A DNA stretch of 7,364 nt from Bacteroidota bacterium (GTDB lineage Bacteria > Bacteroidota > Bacteroidia > Flavobacteriales_D > Crocinitomicaceae): contig JAHKAT010000116.1 of NCBI GenBank assembly GCA_018825925.1, positions 1 through 7,364 of the forward strand. The letters are read 5' to 3'. Each line of letters opens with the position of its first letter. The first letter of the stretch is position 1. The notes under the pieces were generated by a model, which saw only the letters and a list, made by a program, of their open reading frames with translations, ran no database searches and was not told the DNA's origin. The position numbers were made by a program, and so were the translations under genes. Of the stretch, positions 1 through 6,212 are shown one piece after another.

Positions 1-51
1 ACTTTTTTAAGTTAACTATCCTTCGCCAAAATAAAGCCAAAATTATTCCTC

Positions 52-72
52 TCAAACACTTTGATTTTTTTT
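52..72 (+). terminator. Weak intrinsic-terminator-like hairpin with T-tract
   Basis: TCAAA at 52-56 and TTTGA at 60-64 form a perfect 5-bp stem around a CAC loop, followed directly by eight T residues at 65-72. This is the layout of a Rho-independent terminator for a + strand gene ending left of the window. The stem is short, with a single G-C pair, so it would be weak, and the match could be chance in AT-rich DNA. No upstream gene end is visible to support it. Confidence 0.28.
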
Positions 73-116
73 ATAGTTTAATTGTTTGAATACAAGTTAT
101 TTAATTATTTTTTATT

Positions 117-132
117 AACTTACAAGTAAGTT
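117..132. repeat. 16-bp palindrome, possible operator
   Basis: AACTTAC (117-123) and GTAAGTT (126-132) are perfect reverse complements separated by two A residues. The symmetry breaks at the next base pair outward. The element lies about 50 bp upstream of the proposed -33 box of the signalling operon, a position compatible with binding by a dimeric regulator. A 7-bp arm in DNA this AT-rich can arise by chance, so the symmetry is observed and the operator role is only a possibility. Confidence 0.35.
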
Positions 133-158
133 TAATCGACTAGTTTACCCATTGTTTA

Positions 159-191
159 TTTTCATTTTGAATAATAGATTTTCATTTTGAA
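159..191 (+). repeat. Two 13-bp direct repeats at 20-bp spacing over the -33 region
   Basis: The 13-mer TTTTCATTTTGAA occurs at 159-171 and again at 179-191, exactly 20 bp apart (about two helical turns), with a 7-bp spacer. The second copy contains the TTTG (186-189) proposed as the -33 element. Same-face direct repeats overlapping a promoter are a common arrangement for activator or response-regulator binding sites. The repeat is seen directly; the regulatory role is inferred. Confidence 0.5.
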
Positions 192-214
192 AATAAAGTT
201 TTTAGCTAGTTTTG
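186..214 (+). promoter_or_regulatory. Bacteroidota-type promoter for the signalling operon
   Basis: TTTG at 186-189 and TAGTTTTG at 207-214 match the Bacteroidota -33 (TTG/TTTG) and -7 (TAnnTTTG) elements, with a 17-bp spacer that lies within the range described for this phylum. Transcription would start near 218-222, giving a leader of about 80 nt before the ATG at 302. A second, poorer -7-like sequence (TATTTTCA, 256-263) lacks a -33 partner and was not preferred. Confidence 0.5.
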
Positions 215-269
215 AAACTTAGACCTGTTTAGGCCGTAAAGTCACTTAAATTATCTATTTTCACCAAGC

Positions 270-290
270 AAGTTACTTTCTAAAGTACTT
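270..290 (+). other. Small hairpin in the 5' leader just before the start codon
   Basis: AAGT-T-ACTTT (270-279) can pair with AAAGTACTT (282-290), with one bulged T and a very tight loop that in RNA would open to about 4 nt. It ends 11 nt before the ATG at 302, over the zone where a ribosome would load, and no Shine-Dalgarno sequence is visible there. The pairing is almost all A-U, so it would be only marginally stable. It may be no more than base-composition noise. Confidence 0.22.
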
Positions 291-301
291 CTAATTATAA
301 A

Positions 302-2380
302 ATGAGCCCAAAGCAAACAAAAGCAAATAACGAGTTAAAAAAGAAGGTAATTCCAAGTTCTTTGGATGATAAATCGGTATTTAATGTTTTGGTTTTTGAC
401 GATAATCCAATGGATTATGAGCTCATTCAGTTGTATCTAAGAAACGATAAGCAGTTTCAGCTAAGCTATGTTTCAAATTTCGAACTGTTCAAGGTTAAAA
501 TTGTAGACACAGAGATTGATGTGATCATTTGTGATTTCGATTTGGGCAGTGTGACAGCCTTGGATGTTTTCGAATTCTTAAAATTCAAAAAATTTAATAT
601 TCCATTTATTGTCGTTTCAGGGGCGCAAGGTGAGGAAAGAGCAGTCGAAATATTAAAAACAGGGGTGACAGATTATGTCTTGAAAGACAAATGTGATAAA
701 TTACCCTTTGTGCTCACTCGTGCTTTAAAAGAACATGAAAAATATGTTCACGAGCAATATATTTTAGACCGTTTAAAGGAAAGTGAAAACAAGCTTCGGG
801 AGATTTTTAACTCCATTATTGATGTCTACTTCGAATCTGGATTGGATGGTATTGAACGGGTAATCAGTCCTTCTGTACTAACCGTTTTAGGGTATACCCC
901 AGAAGAAATTATTGGTGGTAAAGCTACCGATTTGTATGTCAACCCTGAAGAACGTAGCTTATTACTTCAATCATTGCTTAATAATGGGATGGTCAAGGAT
1001 TTTGAAATTTCTTTGATAGCCAAAGACAGAACAATTCGAACGATATCTGCCAATGCGCAACTCATGTTGGATGAAAATAATCAACCAATAGGAATTAAAG
1101 GTGTTTATCGTGATATATCAGATAAAAAAAAGCAAGAATCCATTTTAATCCAAAGGGAGGCCCAACTGCGAGAATCTCAAAAAATGGCCAATTTAGGGAG
1201 TTGGGAAATTGATTCTGAAACGAAGAAAATAAGACTTTCAGATGAATTTTTCTTGATTTTTGAGTTGCCTCCAGATAAAATTGAAAGAAAAAATTTCTAT
1301 GAATTTAGCCCCTTGATTCATCCTGATGACCGATCAAGACTGGAAGCTAATATGTTGAAGTTTATCAAAACAGGTAATGAGCTTCCGTATGAATTCAGAA
1401 TTATTACCCCCAACGGAAAACTGAAGTTTATATCCACCAAAGTTTTTAAAGTAAATCGTGGTAAATCTGGAAATTTTATTTCTGGAATTATTCAAGATAT
1501 TACCGATTTAAAGCTTTTGGAGGAAGAAAAAAACAATGTGCAACGCCAAGCTCTAGAAATGCTAGAGGAAATGGTGGAGCAGAGAACAAAAAAGATAGAG
1601 GAACAAAGAACCGTCATCGAGCAAAAAAATAGGGACATCACCGATTCCATAAAATATGCCAAGCAAGTGCAAATGGCAATTTTGCCAAGCAAAGAATCTA
1701 TAGATGCTTTTCTGCCTCAAAATTTTGTACTTTATTTACCCAAAGATATTGTGGCAGGCGATTTTTATTGGTCGTTCCACGATGGACAACAGTACTTTAT
1801 TGCAGCGGCCGACTGTACCGGTCATGGAGTTCCTGGAGCATTGGTTAGTGTGATTTGTTTCAACGCATTAAATAGAGCAGTTTCTGAATATGGGCTGCGC
1901 GAACCGGGACAAATATTAAACAAAACCAATCAAATAGTTCTTGATTTTTTCTCTCAGGGCTTGTCTGAAATTAAAGACGGAATGGATATTTCTTTGATTG
2001 CGATTGATTTTGAAAAGAAACGCATAAATTGGTCCGGTGCAAACAATCCTTTGGTTTATTTTAATGGTAGTGATTTAACAAAAGTCCAGCCTGACAAAAT
2101 AGCTATTGGAAATCGAGACATAGGAAAAGGATTTACAACGCATATTATTCCATATCTATCAAAATCTTCTTACTACCTTTTCACGGACGGCTTTGCTGAT
2201 CAATTTGGTGGTAAGAATGATAAAAAGTTTATGCAAAAAAGGTTTATGGCACTTATGGAATTGGCAAATGCAAAACCCATTTTGAAGCAAGAAGAGTTGT
2301 TTAACAATGCATTTTTTGATTGGAAAGGTGATAACGAGCAAATTGATGATGTTGCTGTTATTGGTTTTAAACTGCCCTAA
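302..2380 (+). CDS. REC-PAS-PAS-SpoIIE (PP2C-type) serine phosphatase response regulator
   Basis: This 692-residue cytoplasmic protein has no membrane segment. Residues about 27-145 form a receiver: acidic pair D33/D34, phospho-acceptor D78, switch residue S106 and K128 are all present. Two PAS domains follow (about 158-275 and 288-403, the second with the GSW and HPDD motifs of PAS_3-type domains). A long coiled coil (404-460) leads into a C-terminal SpoIIE/PP2C domain (about 465-692). Its metal-binding acids are intact: D487 in AGDFYW, D504 in ADCTGHG, D629 in FTDGFAD and D682/D683 near the end, with DGMD at 559-562. Such domains dephosphorylate phosphoserine or phosphothreonine, classically on STAS anti-anti-sigma factors in partner switching, under control of the N-terminal sensors. 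The substrate here is unknown and no STAS or anti-sigma gene lies in the window. The gene heads a three-gene cluster, 9 bp before the next gene. The 302 start leaves a short lysine-rich tail before the receiver. Confidence 0.93.
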   Translation: MSPKQTKANNELKKKVIPSSLDDKSVFNVLVFDDNPMDYELIQLYLRNDKQFQLSYVSNFELFKVKIVDTEIDVIICDFDLGSVTALDVFEFLKFKKFNIPFIVVSGAQGEERAVEILKTGVTDYVLKDKCDKLPFVLTRALKEHEKYVHEQYILDRLKESENKLREIFNSIIDVYFESGLDGIERVISPSVLTVLGYTPEEIIGGKATDLYVNPEERSLLLQSLLNNGMVKDFEISLIAKDRTIRTISANAQLMLDENNQPIGIKGVYRDISDKKKQESILIQREAQLRESQKMANLGSWEIDSETKKIRLSDEFFLIFELPPDKIERKNFYEFSPLIHPDDRSRLEANMLKFIKTGNELPYEFRIITPNGKLKFISTKVFKVNRGKSGNFISGIIQDITDLKLLEEEKNNVQRQALEMLEEMVEQRTKKIEEQRTVIEQKNRDITDSIKYAKQVQMAILPSKESIDAFLPQNFVLYLPKDIVAGDFYWSFHDGQQYFIAAADCTGHGVPGALVSVICFNALNRAVSEYGLREPGQILNKTNQIVLDFFSQGLSEIKDGMDISLIAIDFEKKRINWSGANNPLVYFNGSDLTKVQPDKIAIGNRDIGKGFTTHIIPYLSKSSYYLFTDGFADQFGGKNDKKFMQKRFMALMELANAKPILKQEELFNNAFFDWKGDNEQIDDVAVIGFKLP

Positions 2381-2389
2381 AATTTAAAC

Positions 2390-4318
2390 ATGCAGATAAA
2401 AACGAATTCAAAGTTTCTGCTTATTACTGCTACTTCTCTCGCAATGCTCGCAATTCTTGGGTTAAGTATTTATTTCACGGATGTAAAGTGGACTGTTTTA
2501 CTTTTCATACCCCTGTTCATTTTATATAAGGACAAAGTGAAACAGATTTTAATGGGAGTTTGTTTTATTGGCTTTCTGCAAATTGTTTTAGGGGTTGTTT
2601 TTTACAAGGACATATCATCCATCGTTTTTATATTAATTCAGTGGATTTTTGTTTACTGGATATTTAAAATTTTCGACAGCAAAAGTGAGGAAAGTGTAAA
2701 CAAGCGGATAACCCACCAGAAATTAGAGGCTCACCCTACTAAAAATGATCTAGCTTTAAATTTTAATTCAATTTTATCTGAGTTAAAAATAGGGGTTTGG
2801 AGCTGGGATGTCGAATCCAATGAAATCAATTGGAATGATACCATGTTTGATTTGTTTGATCTTGAAAAATTGAACAAGGCTCTAACCTTTAAAGATTGGG
2901 AGAATGTTTTTATTGAAAATATTCAGAGAGAAAGGTTTAATCGCCTGATGTTTGGCGTTTTGTTGGAAGGAAGTGAGGTGGACGCTGTTCTTGATTTTAA
3001 AAGAGAAAGAGGTGATTATTCGCAACTAAGAGTGTTCGGAAAGATGAATCTCGATGAGTCTGGAAAACCGGTTGCTTTTAATGGAATTGTGGCTGATGTT
3101 ACCTTGGAAGAGAAGCTTAAAAAAGCGCAGTCGGCTTATATTTTACAATTGGAGAAAATCATTGAAAGACGAACTGGGGATATAGGAGAACTACACCGTA
3201 ATTTATCTCAAAGTGAAGAATTGTTTAAATCGATGAGTGAGATTGGTGCAATCGGTGGCTGGTATTTGGATTTGATTGAAGATTCAATCCAATGGTCCGA
3301 GCAGGTTTATCATATTCACGGATTGCCTCTGGGAGAAATTCGCCCCTTGGAGGACTTGATTAATTTTTATGCTCCGGAGGCCAGGGGAGTGGTTATTCAA
3401 AAAATGGAAAGATGTCGGGAATACGCAGAACCTTTTGAGTTTGAATTACCCTTTATTACCACAAAGAAAAAACGAATTTGGGTAAAATCCAAGGCGAAAC
3501 CTGTTCTGAAGGATGGTAAAGTAATCGGTATAAGCGGAATTTTCCAAGAAGTAACCAGTGAAAAAACACTGCGCGAAAACCTAGTGCTAATTAACAATGA
3601 GTTGGATGCAAAAGTTGATCACTTAAGCAATGAGTTGCTGGTATTGGAAAAGGAAATAAAAACGTTGACAGAGACAGTTTCCCAGGACTTAAGAGCTCCG
3701 TTGAGGGCTATTGAAGGATTTTCTAAGGCAATCCAAGAAAATTATATAAATATTTTAGAGGAAGAAGGTAAACGCTGGCTTCATTATATTGTCGATAATT
3801 CAGTGACAATGGGTGTTTTAATTAGCGATATATTGGAGTTTTCGAGTGTTAGTAGAGCTTTCATTCAACCGGTAGAAATTAATGTAAACGAGTTAATCGA
3901 AAGGAATTTTGATGAATTAAAACTTGAATATCAAAAAAATAGTATTAAATTGAACGTTGAGAAACTACCGAAACTTAATGGAGATAGAATCTTAATAAAC
4001 CTTTTGTTTAATAATTTATTGAGTAATGCTTTGAAATTTTCTTCAAAATCGGAAGAAATTAAAATTGAAATTACAGGAAGAATAGAAAACGAGTTGACTA
4101 TTTATGAAATCAAAGATTGGGGCGCTGGTTTTGACCAAAAATATGCCGATAAACTTTTTGTTTTGTTTCAAAAAATGCATTCTTCAGATGAATTTGCTGG
4201 TTCCGGAGTGGGATTAGCCATCGTTGAACGAATTATTAAAAAACACAAGGGTTGGATTTCTGCAAAGAGTGCAGAAGGACAAGGAACAACTTTTACTTTT
4301 GGTATACCAATTAATTAA
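2390..4318 (+). CDS. Membrane PAS-PAS histidine-kinase-like protein lacking the phospho-acceptor histidine
   Basis: The 642-residue protein begins with about four hydrophobic segments (roughly 9-29, 33-46, 53-72, 76-95), placing the rest in the cytoplasm. Two PAS domains (about 127-240 and 275-392) are joined by a helical linker containing LEKIIERRT. A HisKA-like dimerisation region (about 420-490) and a HATPase_c domain (about 530-642) follow. The H-box reads TVSQDLRAPLRAI: codon CAG at 3683-3685 gives Q432 where kinases of this phytochrome-related type have histidine. ATP-binding boxes are otherwise recognisable: N-box N542 and N546, G1 D576-W577-G578-A579-G580, G2 G604-S605-G606-V607-G608. 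The G1 tryptophan replaces a usual asparagine. Classical autophosphorylation on histidine is therefore not expected. It may act as an ATP-binding scaffold or allosteric regulator of the neighbouring receivers, as the tyrosine-bearing kinase homologue DivL does with DivK in Caulobacter; this is analogy only. A single-base sequencing error (CAY to CAG) remains possible. No Shine-Dalgarno sequence precedes the ATG. Confidence 0.9.
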   Translation: MQIKTNSKFLLITATSLAMLAILGLSIYFTDVKWTVLLFIPLFILYKDKVKQILMGVCFIGFLQIVLGVVFYKDISSIVFILIQWIFVYWIFKIFDSKSEESVNKRITHQKLEAHPTKNDLALNFNSILSELKIGVWSWDVESNEINWNDTMFDLFDLEKLNKALTFKDWENVFIENIQRERFNRLMFGVLLEGSEVDAVLDFKRERGDYSQLRVFGKMNLDESGKPVAFNGIVADVTLEEKLKKAQSAYILQLEKIIERRTGDIGELHRNLSQSEELFKSMSEIGAIGGWYLDLIEDSIQWSEQVYHIHGLPLGEIRPLEDLINFYAPEARGVVIQKMERCREYAEPFEFELPFITTKKKRIWVKSKAKPVLKDGKVIGISGIFQEVTSEKTLRENLVLINNELDAKVDHLSNELLVLEKEIKTLTETVSQDLRAPLRAIEGFSKAIQENYINILEEEGKRWLHYIVDNSVTMGVLISDILEFSSVSRAFIQPVEINVNELIERNFDELKLEYQKNSIKLNVEKLPKLNGDRILINLLFNNLLSNALKFSSKSEEIKIEITGRIENELTIYEIKDWGAGFDQKYADKLFVLFQKMHSSDEFAGSGVGLAIVERIIKKHKGWISAKSAEGQGTTFTFGIPIN

Positions 4319-4324
4319 AAAAAT

Positions 4325-4765
4325 ATGATGGAAGAAGCAATAGATATTTTACTGGTTGAAGACCGTATTGAAGATGCTGAATTGGCAATGATGGGTTTGA
4401 AAAAACACAACCTAATTAATTCGATTGTTTGGGTAAAAGATGGGGAGGAAGCTTTGGAATATCTGCTTGGTACTGGTCGTTTTGATGGCAGGGATTCATC
4501 AATCAGACCAAAATTGGTGCTGCTCGATTTAAAAATGCCAAAGGTAGATGGAATTGAAGTCTTGAAAACAATAAGATCTACCGAAAAACTGAAACACATT
4601 CCCGTCATTGTAATGACCACATCACAAGAGGATAAGGATTTAATGAATGCCTATAACCTTAATGTGAATGCCTATATCCTGAAACCTGTAGATTTTACAA
4701 GCTTTGTCGATGCAATGCAAGCCATGGGTCTGTTCTGGTTATTATTAAATAAACGACCGTATTAA
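4325..4765 (+). CDS. Single-domain response regulator, Rcp1-like
   Basis: A stand-alone receiver of 146 residues with no output domain. The active site is complete: acidic pair E12/D13, phospho-acceptor D68 in the LLDLKMPKVDG segment, T98 in the VMTTS strand and K120 in LKPVDF. The extended loop before the acceptor (about 49-62) and the KPVDF-type ending resemble the Rcp1 family, which partners phytochrome-like histidine kinases of the same class as the upstream protein. It starts 6 bp after that gene and is surely co-transcribed with it. It would signal through protein contacts or pass a phosphoryl group on. Because the adjacent kinase-like protein lacks its histidine, the phosphodonor must be another kinase, or the pair must interact without transfer. 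ATG at 4328 is an equally possible start, one residue shorter. Confidence 0.92.
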   Translation: MMEEAIDILLVEDRIEDAELAMMGLKKHNLINSIVWVKDGEEALEYLLGTGRFDGRDSSIRPKLVLLDLKMPKVDGIEVLKTIRSTEKLKHIPVIVMTTSQEDKDLMNAYNLNVNAYILKPVDFTSFVDAMQAMGLFWLLLNKRPY

Positions 4766-4777
4766 TCACAATAATAA

Positions 4778-4807
4778 TTCTAAATTCCAATAGACTTCTT
4801 AATTTTG
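4778..4807 (+). promoter_or_regulatory. Promoter with -7 box abutting the tatA start
   Basis: TAATTTTG at 4800-4807 matches the Bacteroidota -7 consensus TAnnTTTG exactly. Upstream there is no perfect -33 TTG; the best candidate is TTC at 4778-4780, 19 bp away, with one mismatch. The box ends only 4 nt before the ATG at 4812, so transcription would begin at or within a few bases of the start codon. It occupies a 46-bp gap that separates the signalling cassette from the tatA cluster. No terminator hairpin is visible in that gap, so read-through from the upstream operon is also possible. Confidence 0.5.
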
Positions 4808-4811
4808 CACC

Positions 4812-5234
4812 ATGTTACTTTTTCTTAATGACGTAGCGGGTTCTGAGATTCTATTAATACTCGCTTTTATTTTGATTTTTTTCGGATCAAAGAGCATTCC
4901 TGGCATTGCTAGAACGATGGGGCGAACAATTCGGCAAATCAAAGATGCAACACAAGAGGTTCAAAACGAAATTTCAAAATCTGGAGCGAACATCAAAAAG
5001 GATATGAACTTGAGATCATTTGTAGATGATACTATAAAAGATATCCAACAACCACTAGATCAATATACGGATGAAGTAAATGAGTCTTTAAAACCAGATT
5101 CAACTCCTTATCAAAAAACGAAAATTCCAACTTTTCCATCGCCTACTTCTGAACACCCTGAAGTAACTGCTAAAAAGGCAGTTCAAGCAGAAAATCTAAA
5201 AAAGGAAGAAGATATCACCCCAGAAAAAGAATAA
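4812..5234 (+). CDS. tatA: Sec-independent twin-arginine translocase subunit TatA/TatE-type
   Basis: TatA oligomers form the pore-like component of the Tat pathway, which exports folded proteins across the inner membrane together with TatC. The N-terminus carries the family signature: a polar E12 at the start of one membrane helix (about 11-24), the F24-G25 hinge, then SKSIPGIARTMGRTIR leading into an amphipathic helix to about residue 60. At 140 residues it is longer than most TatA proteins (about 60-90). The extra C-terminal 80 or so residues are hydrophilic, rich in Lys, Glu, Pro and Thr, and probably disordered. Such a tail is also seen in TatB proteins, so a TatB-like role cannot be excluded, although the FGSKxIP hinge favours TatA. 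No tatC is in the window. The only in-frame ATG before the membrane helix is at 4812, which fixes the start despite the absence of a ribosome-binding site. Confidence 0.88.
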   Translation: MLLFLNDVAGSEILLILAFILIFFGSKSIPGIARTMGRTIRQIKDATQEVQNEISKSGANIKKDMNLRSFVDDTIKDIQQPLDQYTDEVNESLKPDSTPYQKTKIPTFPSPTSEHPEVTAKKAVQAENLKKEEDITPEKE

Positions 5235-5235
5235 T

Positions 5236-5823
5236 ATGCGATTTAATCTTTCTGAAATAACTGAAGTCATTCGTAATCGAAGAACAGTATATCCTGAACA
5301 ATTTTCAGAAAGAAAAGTGCAAAAGGATCAAATTGAATTAATACTCAACAATGCTATTTGGGCTCCAACTCATGGCAAAACGCAACCTTGGAGATTTACG
5401 GTTTTCCAAGAAGAAGGTCTGACTCATTTAAGCGATTTTCTTGCAAACACGTATCTTTCAAGTACGCCTGCCGAAAAACAAAATGATATGAAGCTGGCTA
5501 AAATGCTGAAAAGACCTTTGCTGTCTTCTGTCGTAATCGCAGTGTCTATGAAAAGAGATGTGACCAACCGAATTTCAGAATTGGACGAAATTGCTGCGGT
5601 AGCGGCTTCGGTGCAAAACATGCTGCTCTCCTGTACGGCTTATGGTTTGGGTTCCTTTTGGTCGACACCCTCTTTACTCCTAAACTCTAAAACAAATGAT
5701 TTTTTAGGATTGGACGAACAGGATAAATGTTTGGGACTAATTTATATCGGTTATCCGGCAGAAGAATGGCCTAAAGGACAAAGAAAACCAATTGAATATT
5801 TGACAGAATGGAGAACCCAATAG
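5236..5823 (+). CDS. Nitroreductase-family FMN oxidoreductase, YdjA-like
   Basis: A 195-residue protein of the nitroreductase fold, close to the usual size for the YdjA-type branch (about 180-200). Diagnostic segments are the FMN-binding RNRRTVYP near the N-terminus (R15, R16, T17), APTHGKTQPWRF at 43-54, YGLGSFWSTP at 136-145 and a QDKCLGLIYIGYP strand near the C-terminus; the last two correspond to well-conserved stretches of E. coli YdjA. The family uses flavin and NAD(P)H to reduce nitro compounds, quinones or other acceptors; the physiological substrate cannot be read from the sequence. No signal peptide is seen, so it is expected to be cytoplasmic. It starts 1 bp after the tatA stop and its 3' end overlaps the next gene by 16 bp, so it is very likely co-translated in this operon. 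No direct link between this enzyme and Tat export is evident. Confidence 0.9.
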   Translation: MRFNLSEITEVIRNRRTVYPEQFSERKVQKDQIELILNNAIWAPTHGKTQPWRFTVFQEEGLTHLSDFLANTYLSSTPAEKQNDMKLAKMLKRPLLSSVVIAVSMKRDVTNRISELDEIAAVAASVQNMLLSCTAYGLGSFWSTPSLLLNSKTNDFLGLDEQDKCLGLIYIGYPAEEWPKGQRKPIEYLTEWRTQ

Positions 5824-6212
5824 ACCATACCATTGATTTGGGTTTTGTGAATTACACCACTCACCCCGAGAACAATAAATATATCGTTTTTAGATTTGCT
5901 GATGTAAATCGAGCGAATTCTTTTGAAAGTGAGTTGAAATTAAATTCAATTTGGTTTGAAAAATCAGATGATGATAAAAGAGGTAAAAAATATGACCTGT
6001 TTGCTATTCATGCTACCGATTTTAAAAAAGCAGAAAAAATAAACTATAAGGTGGAGGCAATGCACAAAAAGTACATTATTTCTTCTAAACCTATTCGAAT
6101 TGCGGTGTTTCTTTTCTCTTTAATTGTAATGACTTTGACAATTATTGGTTACTTTAAATCAAATAATAAGTTAACTGAATCAACCATTCCAACGATTCAA
6201 TCAAAACCATGA
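5808..6212 (+). CDS. Uncharacterised protein with soluble N-domain and one C-terminal membrane helix
   Basis: I do not assign this 134-residue protein to a named family with certainty. Residues about 20-88 look like a small alpha/beta domain: strand YIVFRF, helix from about 32 to 44, strand IWFEK, a charged loop DDDKRGKK, strand YDLFAIH, then a lysine-rich helix. One hydrophobic segment follows at about 96-116 (IRIAVFLF onward), then a short polar tail. This suggests a tail-anchored inner-membrane protein with a cytoplasmic domain, or the reverse topology. The domain layout is reminiscent of small DUF2007-type putative signal-transducing domains, but that is only a structural impression. The start at 5808 lies inside the nitroreductase gene in another frame. 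No other ATG exists before residue 85, and the overlap implies translational coupling. Its stop overlaps the next start by 4 nt. Confidence 0.8.
   Translation: MENPIDHTIDLGFVNYTTHPENNKYIVFRFADVNRANSFESELKLNSIWFEKSDDDKRGKKYDLFAIHATDFKKAEKINYKVEAMHKKYIISSKPIRIAVFLFSLIVMTLTIIGYFKSNNKLTESTIPTIQSKP

Larger units (their letters stand above)
1..301. other. Non-coding upstream region of the signalling operon
   Basis: This stretch is very AT-rich and contains no convincing coding sequence on either strand. The longest open stretch at the left edge (frame 3, about 3-86) is short and runs straight through a T-tract, so it is unlikely to be a gene end. The region holds a weak terminator-like hairpin, a 16-bp palindrome, a pair of 13-bp direct repeats, a Bacteroidota-type promoter and a leader of about 80 nt with a small hairpin; each is listed separately. 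Its length and repeat content are more than a simple promoter needs, which suggests regulated expression of the three signalling genes that follow. That last point is inference. Confidence 0.7.

Noticed and set aside
38..45. TAATTTTG (-7-like) on the - strand, possible divergent promoter
   Set aside because: No TTG/TTTG at an acceptable spacing upstream on that strand and no start codon visible before the edge; a chance match is likely in such AT-rich DNA.
3..86. Open stretch that could be the C-terminus of an upstream + strand gene
   Set aside because: Only about 28 codons; it runs through the T-tract at 65-72 and resembles no known protein end.
302..2380. Considered whether the first protein is a hybrid histidine kinase
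   Set aside because: There is no H-box or HATPase domain; the C-terminal motifs (AGDFYW, ADCTGHG, FTDGFAD) are those of SpoIIE/PP2C phosphatases.
2381..2389. Possible frameshift joining the first two signalling genes into one protein
   Set aside because: The first ends in a complete PP2C domain and the second begins with its own membrane segments; these are ordinary adjacent genes.
4315..4620. 101-codon open frame on the - strand
   Set aside because: It lies antisense to the response regulator, whose active-site residues are all conserved. The antisense translation is Ser/Phe/Ile-rich with no recognisable domain, so it is a shadow.
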